A stretch of 64,000 nucleotides of DNA, taken from assembly GCA_963841045.1 (NCBI GenBank), contig CAWJBD010000002.1:62001-126000 (forward strand). Reading direction: 5' to 3'. Shown here in pieces: positions 26,009 to 36,703 of this stretch. Within the stretch, counting starts at the first letter, position 1; each line of letters opens with the position of its first letter. The translations under genes and the position numbers were made by a program. The DNA comes from Aalborgiella sp963841045 (GTDB lineage: Bacteria; Pseudomonadota; Gammaproteobacteria; Burkholderiales; Burkholderiaceae_C). The notes below the pieces were generated by a model. That model saw only the letters and a list, made by a program, of their open reading frames with translations. It did not search any database and was not told where the DNA came from.

Positions 26009-26758
26009 CTATTTTGCCATGACGAAATCAGCAATCAAAGGAAGGTGGTCTGACATGCGTGCCCAGTGACGTCCTTGCGGGGCATGCGCGTGGGTAGGCG
26101 TCAGGTGCCGTGCGTACACATAGTCAAATTGCACCAATGGCAATCGGGAAGGAAAGGTGTACAAACGTTTGGCAGTGATGGGGTTGGCTTTAAATGCTTG
26201 CAGGTGATGCGCTTTAAGTGCTGCAGCACTGGCAACGCCCCAATCGTTAAAGTCACCTGAAACAATCAAAGGCGCATTGTCTGGAATTTCGCGTTGAATG
26301 TAGGCAATGAGCTGGTCAATTTGGCGGCGTCTGCTGGCTTTGATCAAACCCAAATGCACCACCACCACATGCGTCACCACGCCATGAATCACCATTTCCA
26401 CGTGCAACAAACCACGCTGCTCAAAGCGGTGGTCTGACATGTCCTCATGCCGCTGTGACAGCACAGGCCAGCGCGTTAGCAAGGCATTGCCGTGTTCGCC
26501 GTGCTTGGTGATGGCATTGGTTTGGTAGATGGGGGTGTAGCCCAGTGGTGCTAAAAAATCGGCTTGCTCTTGATCGGGCCAACGCTCAAAACGCGTCGCA
26601 TGTTTGCTGTGTGCCTTGCGCACCTCTTGCAAGCAGATGATGTCGGCATCAAACTGGTCAATCGCCAAGCCGATGTTGTGAATCTCCAAACGGCCACGTG
26701 GACCTATGCCGTTGACGCCCTTGTGTATGTTCCAGGTCGCAACCCGAATGCTTTCCAC
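26009..26758 (-). CDS. Endonuclease/exonuclease/phosphatase (EEP) family protein, YbhP-like
   Basis: A 249-residue EEP-fold hydrolase: VATWNIHKGVNG near residue 6, ADIICLQEVRKAH (metal-binding Glu), SGDFNDWG and the C-terminal SDHLPLIADF with catalytic Asp-His. It lies 27 bases upstream of clsB on the same strand, the E. coli ybhP-clsB arrangement, so a role in lipid or nucleotide hydrolysis linked to membrane synthesis is possible but unproven. Confidence 0.87.
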   Translation of the reverse strand: MESIRVATWNIHKGVNGIGPRGRLEIHNIGLAIDQFDADIICLQEVRKAHSKHATRFERWPDQEQADFLAPLGYTPIYQTNAITKHGEHGNALLTRWPVLSQRHEDMSDHRFEQRGLLHVEMVIHGVVTHVVVVHLGLIKASRRRQIDQLIAYIQREIPDNAPLIVSGDFNDWGVASAAALKAHHLQAFKANPITAKRLYTFPSRLPLVQFDYVYARHLTPTHAHAPQGRHWARMSDHLPLIADFVMAK

Positions 26759-26768
26759 AGCGCGGTGA

Positions 26769-27545
26769 TTAGGTATTGGTAAATACAGCTTTGCGTTTGT
26801 TCACAAACGCATCCATGCCTTCTTTCTGGTCTTGTGTTGCAAAAAGGGCGTGGAACATTCTGCGCTCAAACATGATGCCATCGTTCAATGTGCCTTCAAA
26901 AGAACGGTTCACCGACTCTTTGGCTGCCATGACGGCGATGTGAGAAAACTCGCAAATCATCAATGCCGCACCCAGGGCTTCTTCCATTAATTTGTCCAGA
27001 GGTACCACGCGACTGACCAAGCCAGCACGCTCAGCTTCTTGGGCATCCATCATGCGTCCTGTCAGAGCCATGTCCATGGCCTTCGCCTTGCCAACAGCGC
27101 GTGGCAAGCGTTGTGTACCACCGGCACCCGGAATGATGCCCAGTTTGATTTCTGGTTGACCAAATTTGGCATTGTCGGCAGCGATGATGAAGTCGCACAT
27201 CATCGCCAACTCACAACCTCCACCCAGTGCAAATCCACTGACAGCAGCAATGACGGGCTTGCGAATGTTGCGGATTTGCTCCCAATTGCGGGTGATGTAG
27301 TCGCCCTTGTAGGCATCGGCAAAACTGTATTTGGCCATGGCACCGATGTCTGCGCCAGCCGCAAATGCCTTTTCACTACCAGTCAAAATCATGCAGCCAA
27401 TGTTGCTATCGGCATCAAAAGCTTTGAGGGCAGTGCCCATTTCATCCATCAATTGGTCATTCAGCGCATTGAGTTGCTTGGGGCGATTCAAGGTGATGAT
27501 GCCAACGCGGGCTTGTGTGGTGACGGTAATGAGTTCGTAGGTCAT
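26769..27545 (-). CDS. Enoyl-CoA hydratase
   Basis: A 258-residue crotonase-family enzyme that hydrates trans-2-enoyl-CoA. It shows ITLNRPKQLNALNDQLMDE, the oxyanion-hole region KAFAAGADIGAMA and AAVSGFALGGGCELAMMCD (with a catalytic Glu), and QPEIKLGIIPGAGGTQRLPR (second Glu). It resembles short-chain enoyl-CoA hydratases such as PaaF. Its neighbours do not define the pathway; the gene lies between gspF and the EEP gene on the same strand. Confidence 0.92.
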   Translation of the reverse strand: MTYELITVTTQARVGIITLNRPKQLNALNDQLMDEMGTALKAFDADSNIGCMILTGSEKAFAAGADIGAMAKYSFADAYKGDYITRNWEQIRNIRKPVIAAVSGFALGGGCELAMMCDFIIAADNAKFGQPEIKLGIIPGAGGTQRLPRAVGKAKAMDMALTGRMMDAQEAERAGLVSRVVPLDKLMEEALGAALMICEFSHIAVMAAKESVNRSFEGTLNDGIMFERRMFHALFATQDQKEGMDAFVNKRKAVFTNT

Positions 27546-27580
27546 GGTGGAATAGAAAAAATAGAAGAGTGGTGAGCGTA

Positions 27581-28813
27581 TTATCTAACCATTTGATTGA
27601 GCTGAATGATGGGCAGCAAGACCGCCATCACAATCAACAGCACCACCACACCCATGGCGACAATCAGCAAGGGTTCTAGAATGGTTGCCAAGTGCATGGC
27701 ACGTCGTTGTACTTCAATACTGAGCTGCTTGGCAGCGCGCGAGAGCATCAAGGGCATTTGACCTGTTTGTTCACCCAAACGTGCAAACATGCTGACGATG
27801 CCAGGGAATCGTTTTTTTTGCGCCAGGGCAGATGCCAAGGGCGCACCCTCTCGTACCAATACCAGAGCATCCATGGCATCGGCACGCATGGCGGTATTGC
27901 TCAAGGTTTGCGCTGCTGCTTGCAAGCTTTTAAGTATCGGCACACCTGCGCTGGCCAGCATGGCCAAAGTGCTGGCGAAACGGGCGGCATTGTAGCCTCG
28001 GGCCAGTTTGCCAATGACAGGCGCATTTAAAAATGCCGCATCAAACTTTTCTCGATAGACGGGGTTTTTTAAAGCGAAATGCACGCCCAGTGCAATCAAT
28101 ATAAACGCTGCCAGAACCCACCAACCATAGCTGCGTACAAAGTCACTGGTGGCCAGCATTGCTACTGTTAGAAAGGGCAACGCCTTTTTAGTACCAACAA
28201 ACACATTGGCAACCTGTGGAACGACATAACCCACTAAAAATAAAACGATGATGATGGCCACCACGGTGACGATGGCTGGGTAAAGCGCAGCGCCCATGAG
28301 TTTGGATTTCAAGGCTTGTTGCTCCTCCAAATCATCAGCCAAGCGCTCTAACACCAATCCCAAGTTGCCGCTTTGTTCGCCAGCAGCAATCACGGCGGTG
28401 TAAATCTCAGAAAACTCTTTGGGGTGCTGTGCCAAGGCTTTGGCAAAGGTGCTGCCGGCATTCACTTCTGCACGCAAATTGGCCAGCAAATTGCGTTGGC
28501 GCTCATCTTCGCACTCTTCGGTTAATGCGGACAGAGCGCGTTCTAAAGGCAAGCCGGAAGACACCAAGCCAGCAACTTGGCGCGTCCAAATGGCCAAATT
28601 GGTCGCGTTGTAAATGCGGCTGCTGAATAAAACGAGATTCAAGCCTTTGCCAGTTGCTCCGTCAGCACCAGACCCGTTGATGGGTTCAACCGCTATGGGA
28701 ATCAGTGACTGGTTGCGCAACAAGCTGCGCACAGCACGTGCGGTATCGCCTTCGAGCACACCTTTTTTGGTGTTGCCCTGGGCATCAACGGCTTCAAACG
28801 TATAGGCTGGCAT
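27581..28813 (-). CDS. gspF: Type II secretion inner-membrane platform protein GspF
   Basis: The 410-residue platform protein of the type II secretion system. It carries two GspF domains with their helices: GLVSSGLPLERALSALTEECED and LAMLASAGVPILKSLQAAAQTL. Membrane segments are at about residues 170 (LYPAIVTVVAIIIVLFLVGYV), 220 and 380 (LLIVAMGVVVLLIVMAVLLP). It is the last gene of the gsp operon, 6 bases downstream of gspE. Confidence 0.96.
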   Translation of the reverse strand: MPAYTFEAVDAQGNTKKGVLEGDTARAVRSLLRNQSLIPIAVEPINGSGADGATGKGLNLVLFSSRIYNATNLAIWTRQVAGLVSSGLPLERALSALTEECEDERQRNLLANLRAEVNAGSTFAKALAQHPKEFSEIYTAVIAAGEQSGNLGLVLERLADDLEEQQALKSKLMGAALYPAIVTVVAIIIVLFLVGYVVPQVANVFVGTKKALPFLTVAMLATSDFVRSYGWWVLAAFILIALGVHFALKNPVYREKFDAAFLNAPVIGKLARGYNAARFASTLAMLASAGVPILKSLQAAAQTLSNTAMRADAMDALVLVREGAPLASALAQKKRFPGIVSMFARLGEQTGQMPLMLSRAAKQLSIEVQRRAMHLATILEPLLIVAMGVVVLLIVMAVLLPIIQLNQMVR

Positions 28814-28819
28814 GCTTGT

Positions 28820-30210
28820 TTAGTCGCGGGTGACGCGCAATAATTCTTCACGTGTGGTGACGCCAGATTGCACCAAGCGTTCTCCATCGTCACGCATCAA
28901 AGTCATGCCAGAAGCCAAAGCAGCAGTGCGGATATCGGCCTCACTGGTATGGCTGTGAATTTGTGCGCGTATGGCATCGGTTGTCACCAACAATTCATAG
29001 ATGCCAGTGCGACCAAGATAACCGGTTTGTCCACACTGTTTGCAGCCTGCACCAGCACAGTGGGTACAGGTTTTTCTCACCAAGCGTTGTGCCAATACGC
29101 CCAAAAGACTTGAGCTGAGCAAGAAGGGCTCTATGCCCATATCAGTCAAACGGGTGACCGCACTGGCAGCATCATTGGTATGCAAAGTAGCCAGCACCAA
29201 GTGACCGGTAAGGGATGCTTGAATGGCGATTTGCGCTGTTTCAAAATCACGAATCTCACCAATCATGATGACATCTGGGTCTTGTCGCAAAATCGCGCGC
29301 AAGGCCTTGGCAAAGGTTAAATCAATTTTGGCATTGACTTGCGTTTGGCCAACACCTGGCAGTTCATACTCAATCGGGTCTTCCACCGTCATGATGTTTT
29401 GGCTGCTGGCATCCAAGCGGTTGAGGGCTGCGTATAGAGCGTGGTCGTTTTACCCGAACCAGTAGGACCAGTGACCAATATGATGCCATGCGGTTGTGCC
29501 AATAAACCATTGAAGCGATTCAGTGTTTCGCCAGCCATGCCAACGGCTTCTAAGCTGAGTCTGCCCTCTGACTTGTCGAGCAAACGCAATACGGCGCGTT
29601 CGCCATGTGCACTGGGTAAAGTGCTGACACGCACATCAACGGCACGTGTGCCAATGCGTAAACTGATGCGACCATCTTGCGGTAAACGTTTTTCTGAAAT
29701 ATCCAATTCAGCCATGATCTTCAGACGTGAAATCAGAGCAGCGTGCAGTGCACGGTTGGGTTGCACCACTTCGCGCAGCGTGCCATCCACGCGGAAACGC
29801 ACGCTGGAATGGCGTTCGTAAGGTTCAATGTGGATGTCGCTGGCACCATCACGCGCTGCTTGCGTTAAGAGCGCATTGAGCATGCGAATGATGGGCGCAT
29901 CATCGGCGGCTTCAAGCAAGTCTTCAACTGCTGGCAAATCTTGCATCATGCGGCTCAAATCCGCATCAGACTCAACTTCACTGACCACTGAAGCAGCATT
30001 GGACTCACCTTGTGCGTAGGCTTCGCTGATGCGTTGCACCAATGCTTCCTTGGTCACGGTTTCAACATGATTGACTTTGTATTTGCGCAGCACTTCACCC
30101 AAGGCACTTTGCGAGGTCGTTTCATGCATGAGGACAACCAAAGCTTGTCCGTTGTCTTCAAGTAAAACTTGGTGCTGTCTTGCAAAAGAATAGGGGAGCG
30201 GGAACTTCAT
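28820..30210 (-). CDS. gspE: Type II secretion ATPase GspE (one frameshift)
   Basis: The cytoplasmic hexameric ATPase that powers pseudopilus assembly. The first 265 residues include the N1/N2 domains, SDIHIEPYERHSSVRFRVDG and the Walker A GPTGSGKTTT. After TTTLY the frame shifts; an extra TA at 29433-29436 fits the expected TLYAALNRLD. The rest carries Walker B DPDVIMIGEIRD, the His box LVLATLHTNDAASAVTRL and the zinc tetracysteine CTHCAGAGCKQCGQTG. Restored length is about 463 residues, typical for GspE. gspD lies 17 bases upstream. Confidence 0.92.
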
Positions 30211-30227
30211 TACGGATTTTGATCAGT

Positions 30228-32351
30228 TTACTTTGCAGGCGCCGTATCCGTGGCAACAGGAGTTACTACAGGGGTGGCAAATGGCTTCACTGGTAATGGT
30301 AGCTTGGCTGATTCATTAATGGGCAGAATAAAGTTGTATGCTGGCTGAGCAGACTCTTGTCCACTGCGCATTAAATCGTAACGATCAAGTGAAAGTTTTT
30401 CAGTGGCGGCGCCATCGCGTACGACAACTGGCCGCAAGAACACCATGAGATTGGTTTTTTTACGACTGCGTGATTCGGTTTTAAATAAATTTCCAATCAG
30501 TGGTATGTCACCCAAAACAGGTACTTGTTCTTTGTTGCCAGAAAACTCATCTTGCAGCAAACCACCCAATATCACAATGCCACCGTCCTCTACCAATACA
30601 TTGGTTTGGATGGAACGCTTGTTGGTGATTAATCCTGTTGCAGAATTTACGGATGAAGCTTGTACACTGCTCACTTCCTGATAAATTTCAAGTTTGATGG
30701 TGCCGTTTTCGCTGATTTGGGGCTTCACTTTGAGCGTCAAGCCAACGTCTTTACGCTCTACAGTTTGAAATGGGTTGACTGTTCCACTTCCTGCGCTTGC
30801 CCCATTGTTGGTGTATTGACCTGTCACAAAAGGGACGTTTTGACCAATGATAATTTTGGCTTCTTCGTTGTCAAGCGTCAGCAAATTAGGTGTTGACAAG
30901 ATATTGCCTTCACCTGTAGTTTGCAAAAAGTTGGCCAAGGCGCCCAGTATGTTTTTGCCAGCGATGATGGTGCCTATTGCGACATTAAAGCCTGTTCCCG
31001 GCGTAAGTAAAGAAGTGGCGGTTTGAGTAGTCAGTGCCAATAAGTTATCACCACCTGATCCAAAATTTGTTCCCAACTTGCTGGCATTGTCAGTATTTGA
31101 TTTGTTACCTAAGGCATGTTGCCATTGGATGCCAAATTCGGCCGCTTTGTCAGAATTCACTTCAGCAATTAATGACTCTACAAATACTTGGGCACGACGA
31201 CTGTCTAGCTGGTCGATGATGGCCCTTAACTGTCTGTATTCAGGCTCAGGTGCTGTAATGATGAGTGAATTGGTAGCAGGGTCGGCTTGAATTTGCCCAC
31301 CTGTTGACGGTTGATTGTTGCTTTGGGTAGAGGCAGGTGTAGTATTGGTATTGCTAGCAGTTGCCACACGAGGGGCGGTAGACGTTGTGCCAGAAGAAGG
31401 CATTGCAGCTCTAAGCGTTATTGCTAATTTCAAAGCATCTGCATTCTTTAAGAAAACAACGTGAACATTTCCAGATGCGCTTTGGGAGCTGGGTTGATCA
31501 AGTTTTCCTATGAGTGATTTAATCAAGGACATGCGAGCAGAATTGGCCGTACGTACAATCACGGCATTGCTACGAGGTTCCGCGATGATGGTAGTTTTAA
31601 CTGATGTATCTGTTTGACCCGGTGTAGCTGCATTTGCTGCGACAGCAACTGTAGTTCTTGCACCACTGTCAACTAAGCGCATTAACAAGGGTGCCAAATC
31701 ATTGGATAGCGCGTGTTTCAAAGGAATAATTTCCACATCTGTGGCTGTAGGCACATCGCTGGCTGCGATGATTTTGGCAATGCGTTGTAAATTGTCAGCA
31801 TAGTCGGTGATGACCAGTGAGTTGTTGCCAGGGTTCACATTGATTGTGTTATTCGGACTGATAAGAGGTCGCAAAATCGGCAACAAGTTGGCGGCAGAGT
31901 CGTAGTTCAAATTAAAAATCTGAGTCACGATTTGGTTGCCTCCAACTTTTGCAGAGTTCGGAGGAACAGCACCTGCTGAAACCAAATTGGTTTGAAGTTT
32001 GGCATCCGCTTCGGGAACAACTTTGAAGATGCCTTGGGAGTCAACAACAGCTACGGATTGGAGTCGCAATGCAGTTAAAAATTGTTTGTAAGCGGCTTCT
32101 GGCGACAATGGCTTTTCACTCGACAAATTCATGGTGCCTTTAACGCGTGGGTCAACCACAATGTTTCGTCCTGTTATGACGCCCATCGTGCGCGCAACAG
32201 CATCAATTTCCGCATTGACAAAATTAAGCGTGATGTGTTCACCTTGTTTTTGAGCATAAATATTGCTTGTACCCAGCGTAAATATTGTCAATAGTGCTAT
32301 GAAATATCTAGCATAATTGCGTTTTTTAGATTGGTTTGTAATCGTATTCAT
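30228..32351 (-). CDS. gspD: Type II secretion outer-membrane secretin GspD
   Basis: The 707-residue secretin that forms the outer-membrane channel. It has a signal peptide (cleavage near IYA-QKQ), the N0 domain (LNFVNAEIDAVARTMGVITG), three KH-like N domains (INVNPGNNSLVITDYADNL, EPRSNAVIVRTAN, DPATNSLIITAPEPEYRQL), then the secretin core ending EDGGIVILGGLLQDEFS and VPVLGDIPLIGNLFKT. A Thr/Asn/Ser-rich insert lies between N2 and N3 (about residues 325-350). The gene is intact. Confidence 0.97.
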   Translation of the reverse strand: MNTITNQSKKRNYARYFIALLTIFTLGTSNIYAQKQGEHITLNFVNAEIDAVARTMGVITGRNIVVDPRVKGTMNLSSEKPLSPEAAYKQFLTALRLQSVAVVDSQGIFKVVPEADAKLQTNLVSAGAVPPNSAKVGGNQIVTQIFNLNYDSAANLLPILRPLISPNNTINVNPGNNSLVITDYADNLQRIAKIIAASDVPTATDVEIIPLKHALSNDLAPLLMRLVDSGARTTVAVAANAATPGQTDTSVKTTIIAEPRSNAVIVRTANSARMSLIKSLIGKLDQPSSQSASGNVHVVFLKNADALKLAITLRAAMPSSGTTSTAPRVATASNTNTTPASTQSNNQPSTGGQIQADPATNSLIITAPEPEYRQLRAIIDQLDSRRAQVFVESLIAEVNSDKAAEFGIQWQHALGNKSNTDNASKLGTNFGSGGDNLLALTTQTATSLLTPGTGFNVAIGTIIAGKNILGALANFLQTTGEGNILSTPNLLTLDNEEAKIIIGQNVPFVTGQYTNNGASAGSGTVNPFQTVERKDVGLTLKVKPQISENGTIKLEIYQEVSSVQASSVNSATGLITNKRSIQTNVLVEDGGIVILGGLLQDEFSGNKEQVPVLGDIPLIGNLFKTESRSRKKTNLMVFLRPVVVRDGAATEKLSLDRYDLMRSGQESAQPAYNFILPINESAKLPLPVKPFATPVVTPVATDTAPAK

Positions 32352-32402
32352 GTGTGAATAATTGTATGTTGACGTGGTATTGGTCAGATGCGGAACTGAA
32401 AG

Positions 32403-33218
32403 TTATCCTAAGGTGATGAGAGATCGGGGTCCGACCCGCTTACCTAAAATATCCAAGAAATTGTTCAATGCTGCTTCAGAACCACTTGCAGCGGTGGCCT
32501 CTCCCCTGAAACGCCAGTGGTTTCCGGTAAATTCCCCTGTTCCTGTTAATTGCAAACTGCCATTGAGAGTTTGTACATTTATTTTAGGGATAGTTCCACC
32601 TTGTAAGTTAATGCGGTAGCTTCCTACTGGCTTGAGTGTTGATAAACGGGTTGAGGCGTCGATGATATCTAATTCCGCTTGTCCATCTAGTTTGAACTGT
32701 TGGTTTAACCAACTTAATTGAAACGGTTTGGTTTGCAATTTCAATACGGCTTGTAAATCTATTGTGTTAAACGGAGCTCCCAGTCCTGATAACAAGGTGG
32801 CTGGCCATGTTGATTGACTCGGTTTGATCTCAGCTAAAACTCCAGTCAGTTTAGGCAAAATCAAAATTTGTAGCGCATCTGACGTGCAGCAATCTGCACT
32901 TAATTCCAAAAGAATGTTGTAGGGCAACTGGGGTCGTATTTGCCAATGAACACGACCAGGTAAAGTCGTTGCATCCCTACTGCCAGCCCCACCAGATAAA
33001 ACCAATTGTGCTGAACCTTGCCACACACTACCATAAGCATCGTTCAAGATGATGCGGCCGTTGCTGTAATTTTTAACTGTGTAGTTGAGCCATGCTGCTG
33101 GCGCAAATAAGAGGCAAGCAATCAAAATTCCCATCATGCCACCGATCATCGCCCAGAGCCAAGGGGCTTGTTTTTGTGGCGATTTTTTAAGCGTTTGATG
33201 GGAATAAATCTTGTTCAT
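32403..33218 (-). CDS. gspN: Type II secretion protein GspN
   Basis: A 271-residue inner-membrane protein with one N-terminal helix (WAMIGGMMGILIACLLFAPAAW) and a periplasmic beta-rich domain (AYGSVWQGSAQLVLSG, RVHWQIRPQLPYN), the GspN pattern. The start at 33218 is chosen because ATG overlaps the gspM stop (ATGA), giving translational coupling. GspN is present in only some type II systems and its exact role is not settled. Confidence 0.9.
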   Translation of the reverse strand: MNKIYSHQTLKKSPQKQAPWLWAMIGGMMGILIACLLFAPAAWLNYTVKNYSNGRIILNDAYGSVWQGSAQLVLSGGAGSRDATTLPGRVHWQIRPQLPYNILLELSADCCTSDALQILILPKLTGVLAEIKPSQSTWPATLLSGLGAPFNTIDLQAVLKLQTKPFQLSWLNQQFKLDGQAELDIIDASTRLSTLKPVGSYRINLQGGTIPKINVQTLNGSLQLTGTGEFTGNHWRFRGEATAASGSEAALNNFLDILGKRVGPRSLITLG

Positions 33219-33757
33219 TTGGCTGGCAAAGTGAGTGTCATGCTGCCGTCCCAACTTGTAATTGGCGCGTTGCTGCGTGTGATTTTCGCTTCCTGTGGGA
33301 TTGCATGCGCATTAATACGCGCTTCAGTAAGAAATTCAGCCACAGATTGTGGAGTGGCATTTTTCAAGGTCAACATAGCGCGGTTACCTGTAATGCTGAT
33401 TTGCCCATTGCTCCCAAGACGCTGCGTTACGGTGTTTTGCAATGCTTTTTGTGCATCATCAAGACTTAATTTAGGTTGTTTTTGTAGTGATTTTGCTTCT
33501 GCGCTGATGCGTTGCATGTTCTCTAGTTGGGCGTCAAGTTGACGATGCAGATCAGGTGTATTGCGTAGCGTATTCATAGCAGGTGCTATGGCGATAAGCC
33601 ACAACAAACACAGACTTATAGCAACGAAGACAACCAGCCAGATTCGTCTATCACGCGGATTAAGTTGTTGCCAATATTGCTTGAATTGCGCCAACTTTGA
33701 CGAAATAACCTGAACCCAGGGATGATTGCTTCTGCTGATTGTGGTGCTATTACTCAT
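33215..33757 (-). CDS. gspM: Type II secretion protein GspM
   Basis: A 180-residue single-pass inner-membrane assembly protein: cytoplasmic N-terminus, helix at about residues 37-57 (RRIWLVVFVAISLCLLWLIAIAP), then a coiled segment and a ferredoxin-like periplasmic domain. It overlaps gspL and gspN by four bases each, and acts with GspL at the GspE-GspF platform. Confidence 0.92.
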   Translation of the reverse strand: MSNSTTISRSNHPWVQVISSKLAQFKQYWQQLNPRDRRIWLVVFVAISLCLLWLIAIAPAMNTLRNTPDLHRQLDAQLENMQRISAEAKSLQKQPKLSLDDAQKALQNTVTQRLGSNGQISITGNRAMLTLKNATPQSVAEFLTEARINAHAIPQEAKITRSNAPITSWDGSMTLTLPAK

Positions 33758-35029
33758 AACCCCACCTCAGGTGTTACAGAAATCCGATTGCCATCGCGAA
33801 TCAGCGTATATCCGTTTGTTTTCATTTTCGATTGCGCCTGTGCAAACTCCGCGTCCGTCCAATTGACGCCAGTAAAAATGGTCTTGTTGGCCATGAACTC
33901 AATCATCGTTGGTGGCGCATTTGTGTTTGTATTCAAACTGAACGCAGACAGAACAGATTCGAAATTGTGTGCCGATACAGAACCTGTGGTTTGTCGCAGC
34001 GTGGCCATCTCTTTGCTAATTTGTAGCATCGGGTCTACCACAACTTTGACTTGTGGGAAAATTTGTGTCAGTTGATTTGTGAGTAAGGTCTTCTTCGTTT
34101 CCAAGCTGTTTTTTTGTTGCCAAGCCCAAGTGTTCAATCCAATGATATTCGCTAGCAGTAAGCCGATTAAGCCCCAACGAGTTGGCCGCCATGCCATGCT
34201 CTGCCAGAATGCTTGCCAATTGCGACGTATGCGTTTTATGCCGTCGCCATCACCGCTGAGTTTTTGATCGAACTGTGCCAATTCCCAATCTGTATCAGCG
34301 CTTTCAATTAGACCAACCGAGTGTTGACGAATTTGTATGGGTCGTTCCAGAATGGTCTCTGCTAAATCGGCAACTGCTGGCTCTGATAACACAATCGCAT
34401 CATCCGGAATATATAGCTTAAGATCCGTTGCTTGAAATTTGGCGATTGGATTTGTGAATGCGATGAAATCGGGAATGTAATGACACCTTTGACTCGATAC
34501 CGTTGTCAAGAATGCTTCTTCTGTTGTACCAGTGATGAATACGTAGGATTCAGATTCCAACTTGTTCAGGCGTAAAAGCAGGAACAATCTGTACCACACG
34601 GTGACCGGCCATTTCGAATTTTGCGATTGATTCTGAGAGCCATGCTTTGTTACAGGTTGCAATCCAAGTTTTAATTCCTTCTTTTCCAATTTGAGCTTTA
34701 GGTGAAAGTGCTATTGCAGTTAAGCTCGTATCATCAAGCAGTTGTTCTTCAAGCAGGCCGTCCAGTACGGCTCTCATTTGTGATTGAGACACTTTGGGTA
34801 TAGTAATTTGGTGCCATGACAAAGCCTGAGCTGGCGCGACCAAAATGGTGATATCTGCCTTTGGTAATAATTCCAAAGGTGCATGTCCACTGCTCAGTAT
34901 CGTACGGGCTTCATTGCTAACGACGAAGGCGAATTCACAATTGCTTTGAGGTATGTGTGAATTCAATCTTGTATCGGGAAGATCCGAGCTTGTGTACGAC
35001 CAAGGGAGAGATACGATCAGCTTGTTCAT
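33754..35029 (-). CDS. gspL: Type II secretion protein GspL (one frameshift)
   Basis: An actin-like cytoplasmic domain plus a membrane helix and periplasmic domain that recruits the ATPase GspE. The N-terminal part reads from MNKLIVSLPWSYTSSDLP to VVQIVPAFTPEQ. Then the frame changes near 34558 and continues ESESYVFITGTTEEAF through the membrane helix (GLIGLLLANIIGLNTWAW) to the stop at 33754. One extra base explains the break. Restored length is about 425 residues, normal for this family. It overlaps gspM by four bases. Confidence 0.9.
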
Positions 35030-35033
35030 TATG

Positions 35034-36017
35034 TTATTGTAAAGATGTCACTGTGGCACGTTCACGCCATATGGTTTGAACATTATTAAGATTATCACGC
35101 CGGACCAGTGATTGCTCTTCGACTACGACGTTATCTAATCGTAAACGACCACGAACTTCAAAGAATCGTGTTGAGACACTGTGTTGATTCGGTGTAAGTT
35201 TGTTGCCAAATGCCGGAATCAATTGAGCAGCGTCATCTAATGAATTGAAGTGCTTTTGTTCACGTGTTGTGATGGCCAATTTAGCGTCTGCGATTTGCAA
35301 ATTTGGAATCGAAGAGAAAATAACTTCCGCAGGTGCGGTATTCAGATTGACAGTTGTGCGTTCATTGATAAGTTGAATATAAGGTGCAATTTTTTGGAAC
35401 GTGCTCTTTGACAGACCCAACCAATTCAATTGAGTGATTCTTTGTGGCATTAAGGGGATTATGGGGTTGCTTGTTTGAGTGTCTGTTGCAATTTTGATTT
35501 GTTGCGTCAAGTTATCTAGCTCAGTTACTGGAATATCCAGTAAGTTGAATAATCTTGTAAATGCAGCAAAGTCTGGCTGGGACACTGTGCCATTATCGAC
35601 AAGGTTGTATACATTTAATTTTGATTGAGCGTCTACAACTTGACCGGATAAAAATGCATCTATCGATTCTTCTGCCGTCAAGCCACCGGTATTGTTTTGA
35701 TCTGCTGCGAGGAAGGTTGAGAGACGAGATTCTTGCAGTGATACTGCCCACGGCTCAGCTAAGTGATCAGTTGTGCCAGCTCTGCCATCTATACGTAGTA
35801 TCAGTCGAGACCAATCCAAAGCACCAATCAGCAACCAGGCCACTTGGACTCGACCACGTTCGGCCTTTTCAACCTCAATACTGCGGTATTGCTGCCATAA
35901 GGCGGCGGCAGCAAATGTAGCCACGAGTGTTACTGTGAGCATGGCAGATAACAAAGCTGCTCCACGTTGTAGCGAAGATTTATAGCGAAGCTCACGGTGA
36001 AGTTGGGTAGTGGTCAT
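35034..36017 (-). CDS. gspK: Type II secretion minor pseudopilin GspK
   Basis: The 327-residue tip pseudopilin, the largest of the minor pilins. The start at 36017 (MTTTQLHRELRYKS) is used because the ATG overlaps the gspJ stop (TGATG). A short leader is followed by the pilin-type helix RGAALLSAMLTVTLVATFAAAALWQ, with Gly before the processing site. The GspK alpha domain contains a FDIPVTELDN-like region and the repeated LNTAPAEVIFSSIPNL motif. The gene is intact, unlike gspH-J. Confidence 0.93.
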   Translation of the reverse strand: MTTTQLHRELRYKSSLQRGAALLSAMLTVTLVATFAAAALWQQYRSIEVEKAERGRVQVAWLLIGALDWSRLILRIDGRAGTTDHLAEPWAVSLQESRLSTFLAADQNNTGGLTAEESIDAFLSGQVVDAQSKLNVYNLVDNGTVSQPDFAAFTRLFNLLDIPVTELDNLTQQIKIATDTQTSNPIIPLMPQRITQLNWLGLSKSTFQKIAPYIQLINERTTVNLNTAPAEVIFSSIPNLQIADAKLAITTREQKHFNSLDDAAQLIPAFGNKLTPNQHSVSTRFFEVRGRLRLDNVVVEEQSLVRRDNLNNVQTIWRERATVTSLQ

Positions 36018-36703
36018 CACGATTTGCCACCCCCTAAAATTGGCCGCAACCAATCACGGGTTATATTCCCTTGTATGGGTTGCCCTTCGGGAAGGTTAAG
36101 TATCAACCGAACACCATCAGGCAGTTGTACTTTATTTGAGTTGGGGGTTACGCTGTCAGCACTTGATAGTGGGTTGCTCCATGCGTTATTGCGGTAGTAA
36201 AAAATTTGCCACTGTTCTATTTTGTTATGGCAACTTCATGATTTTTGTCAGATTACAGATGGAGTTTGCCCCCACTGAGTTGCTTGTTGCCAAGCAGCGA
36301 GCATGGCAGTACGCGTTTTAATCGGATCTGATTGCCATCGCAACCATTGCTGTTTGCCTTCTATGGTTCTCTGCTCCACGCGACCACTCTCACATTCTCG
36401 GATATTATTCTCATTGAAGCGTCGCACCAGGCGCAACACTTGGCCGTCAAAGTCTAGGGAATTGATGCTCGGTATTTGAGGAACTTCCCAAATCATGTCT
36501 AAATCGACTTGCCATTGCGCAAGTCCCGCTTGTAAGGCCAAAACGCTATCGGTATTGGTTTGAGATTGGGTCTGCGTTTGCGCCATGTTATCTAGACTTC
36601 GCCAACTCAATAGTGCCAGAATCGCCATGACTGCAATTGCAATCATCAATTCAATGAGTGTAAAACCAACTTGCTTGCGTAAGGTTTCTCTTGCAAAAAT
36701 CAT
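36017..36703 (-). CDS. gspJ: Type II secretion minor pseudopilin GspJ (at least two frameshifts)
   Basis: The start at 36703 (ATG overlapping the gspI stop, TAATG) gives MIFARETLRKQVGFTLIELM with the prepilin site G-FTLIE and its N-terminal helix. The frame is open to about 36250 (QQATQWGQTPS). The remaining C-terminus is readable in another frame: EQWQIFYYRNNAWSNPLSS, then NKVQLPDGVRLILNLPEGQ and RDWLRPILGGGKS, ending at 36017. The stretch between needs two or more indels (36200-36250). Restored length is about 228 residues, as expected. Confidence 0.87.
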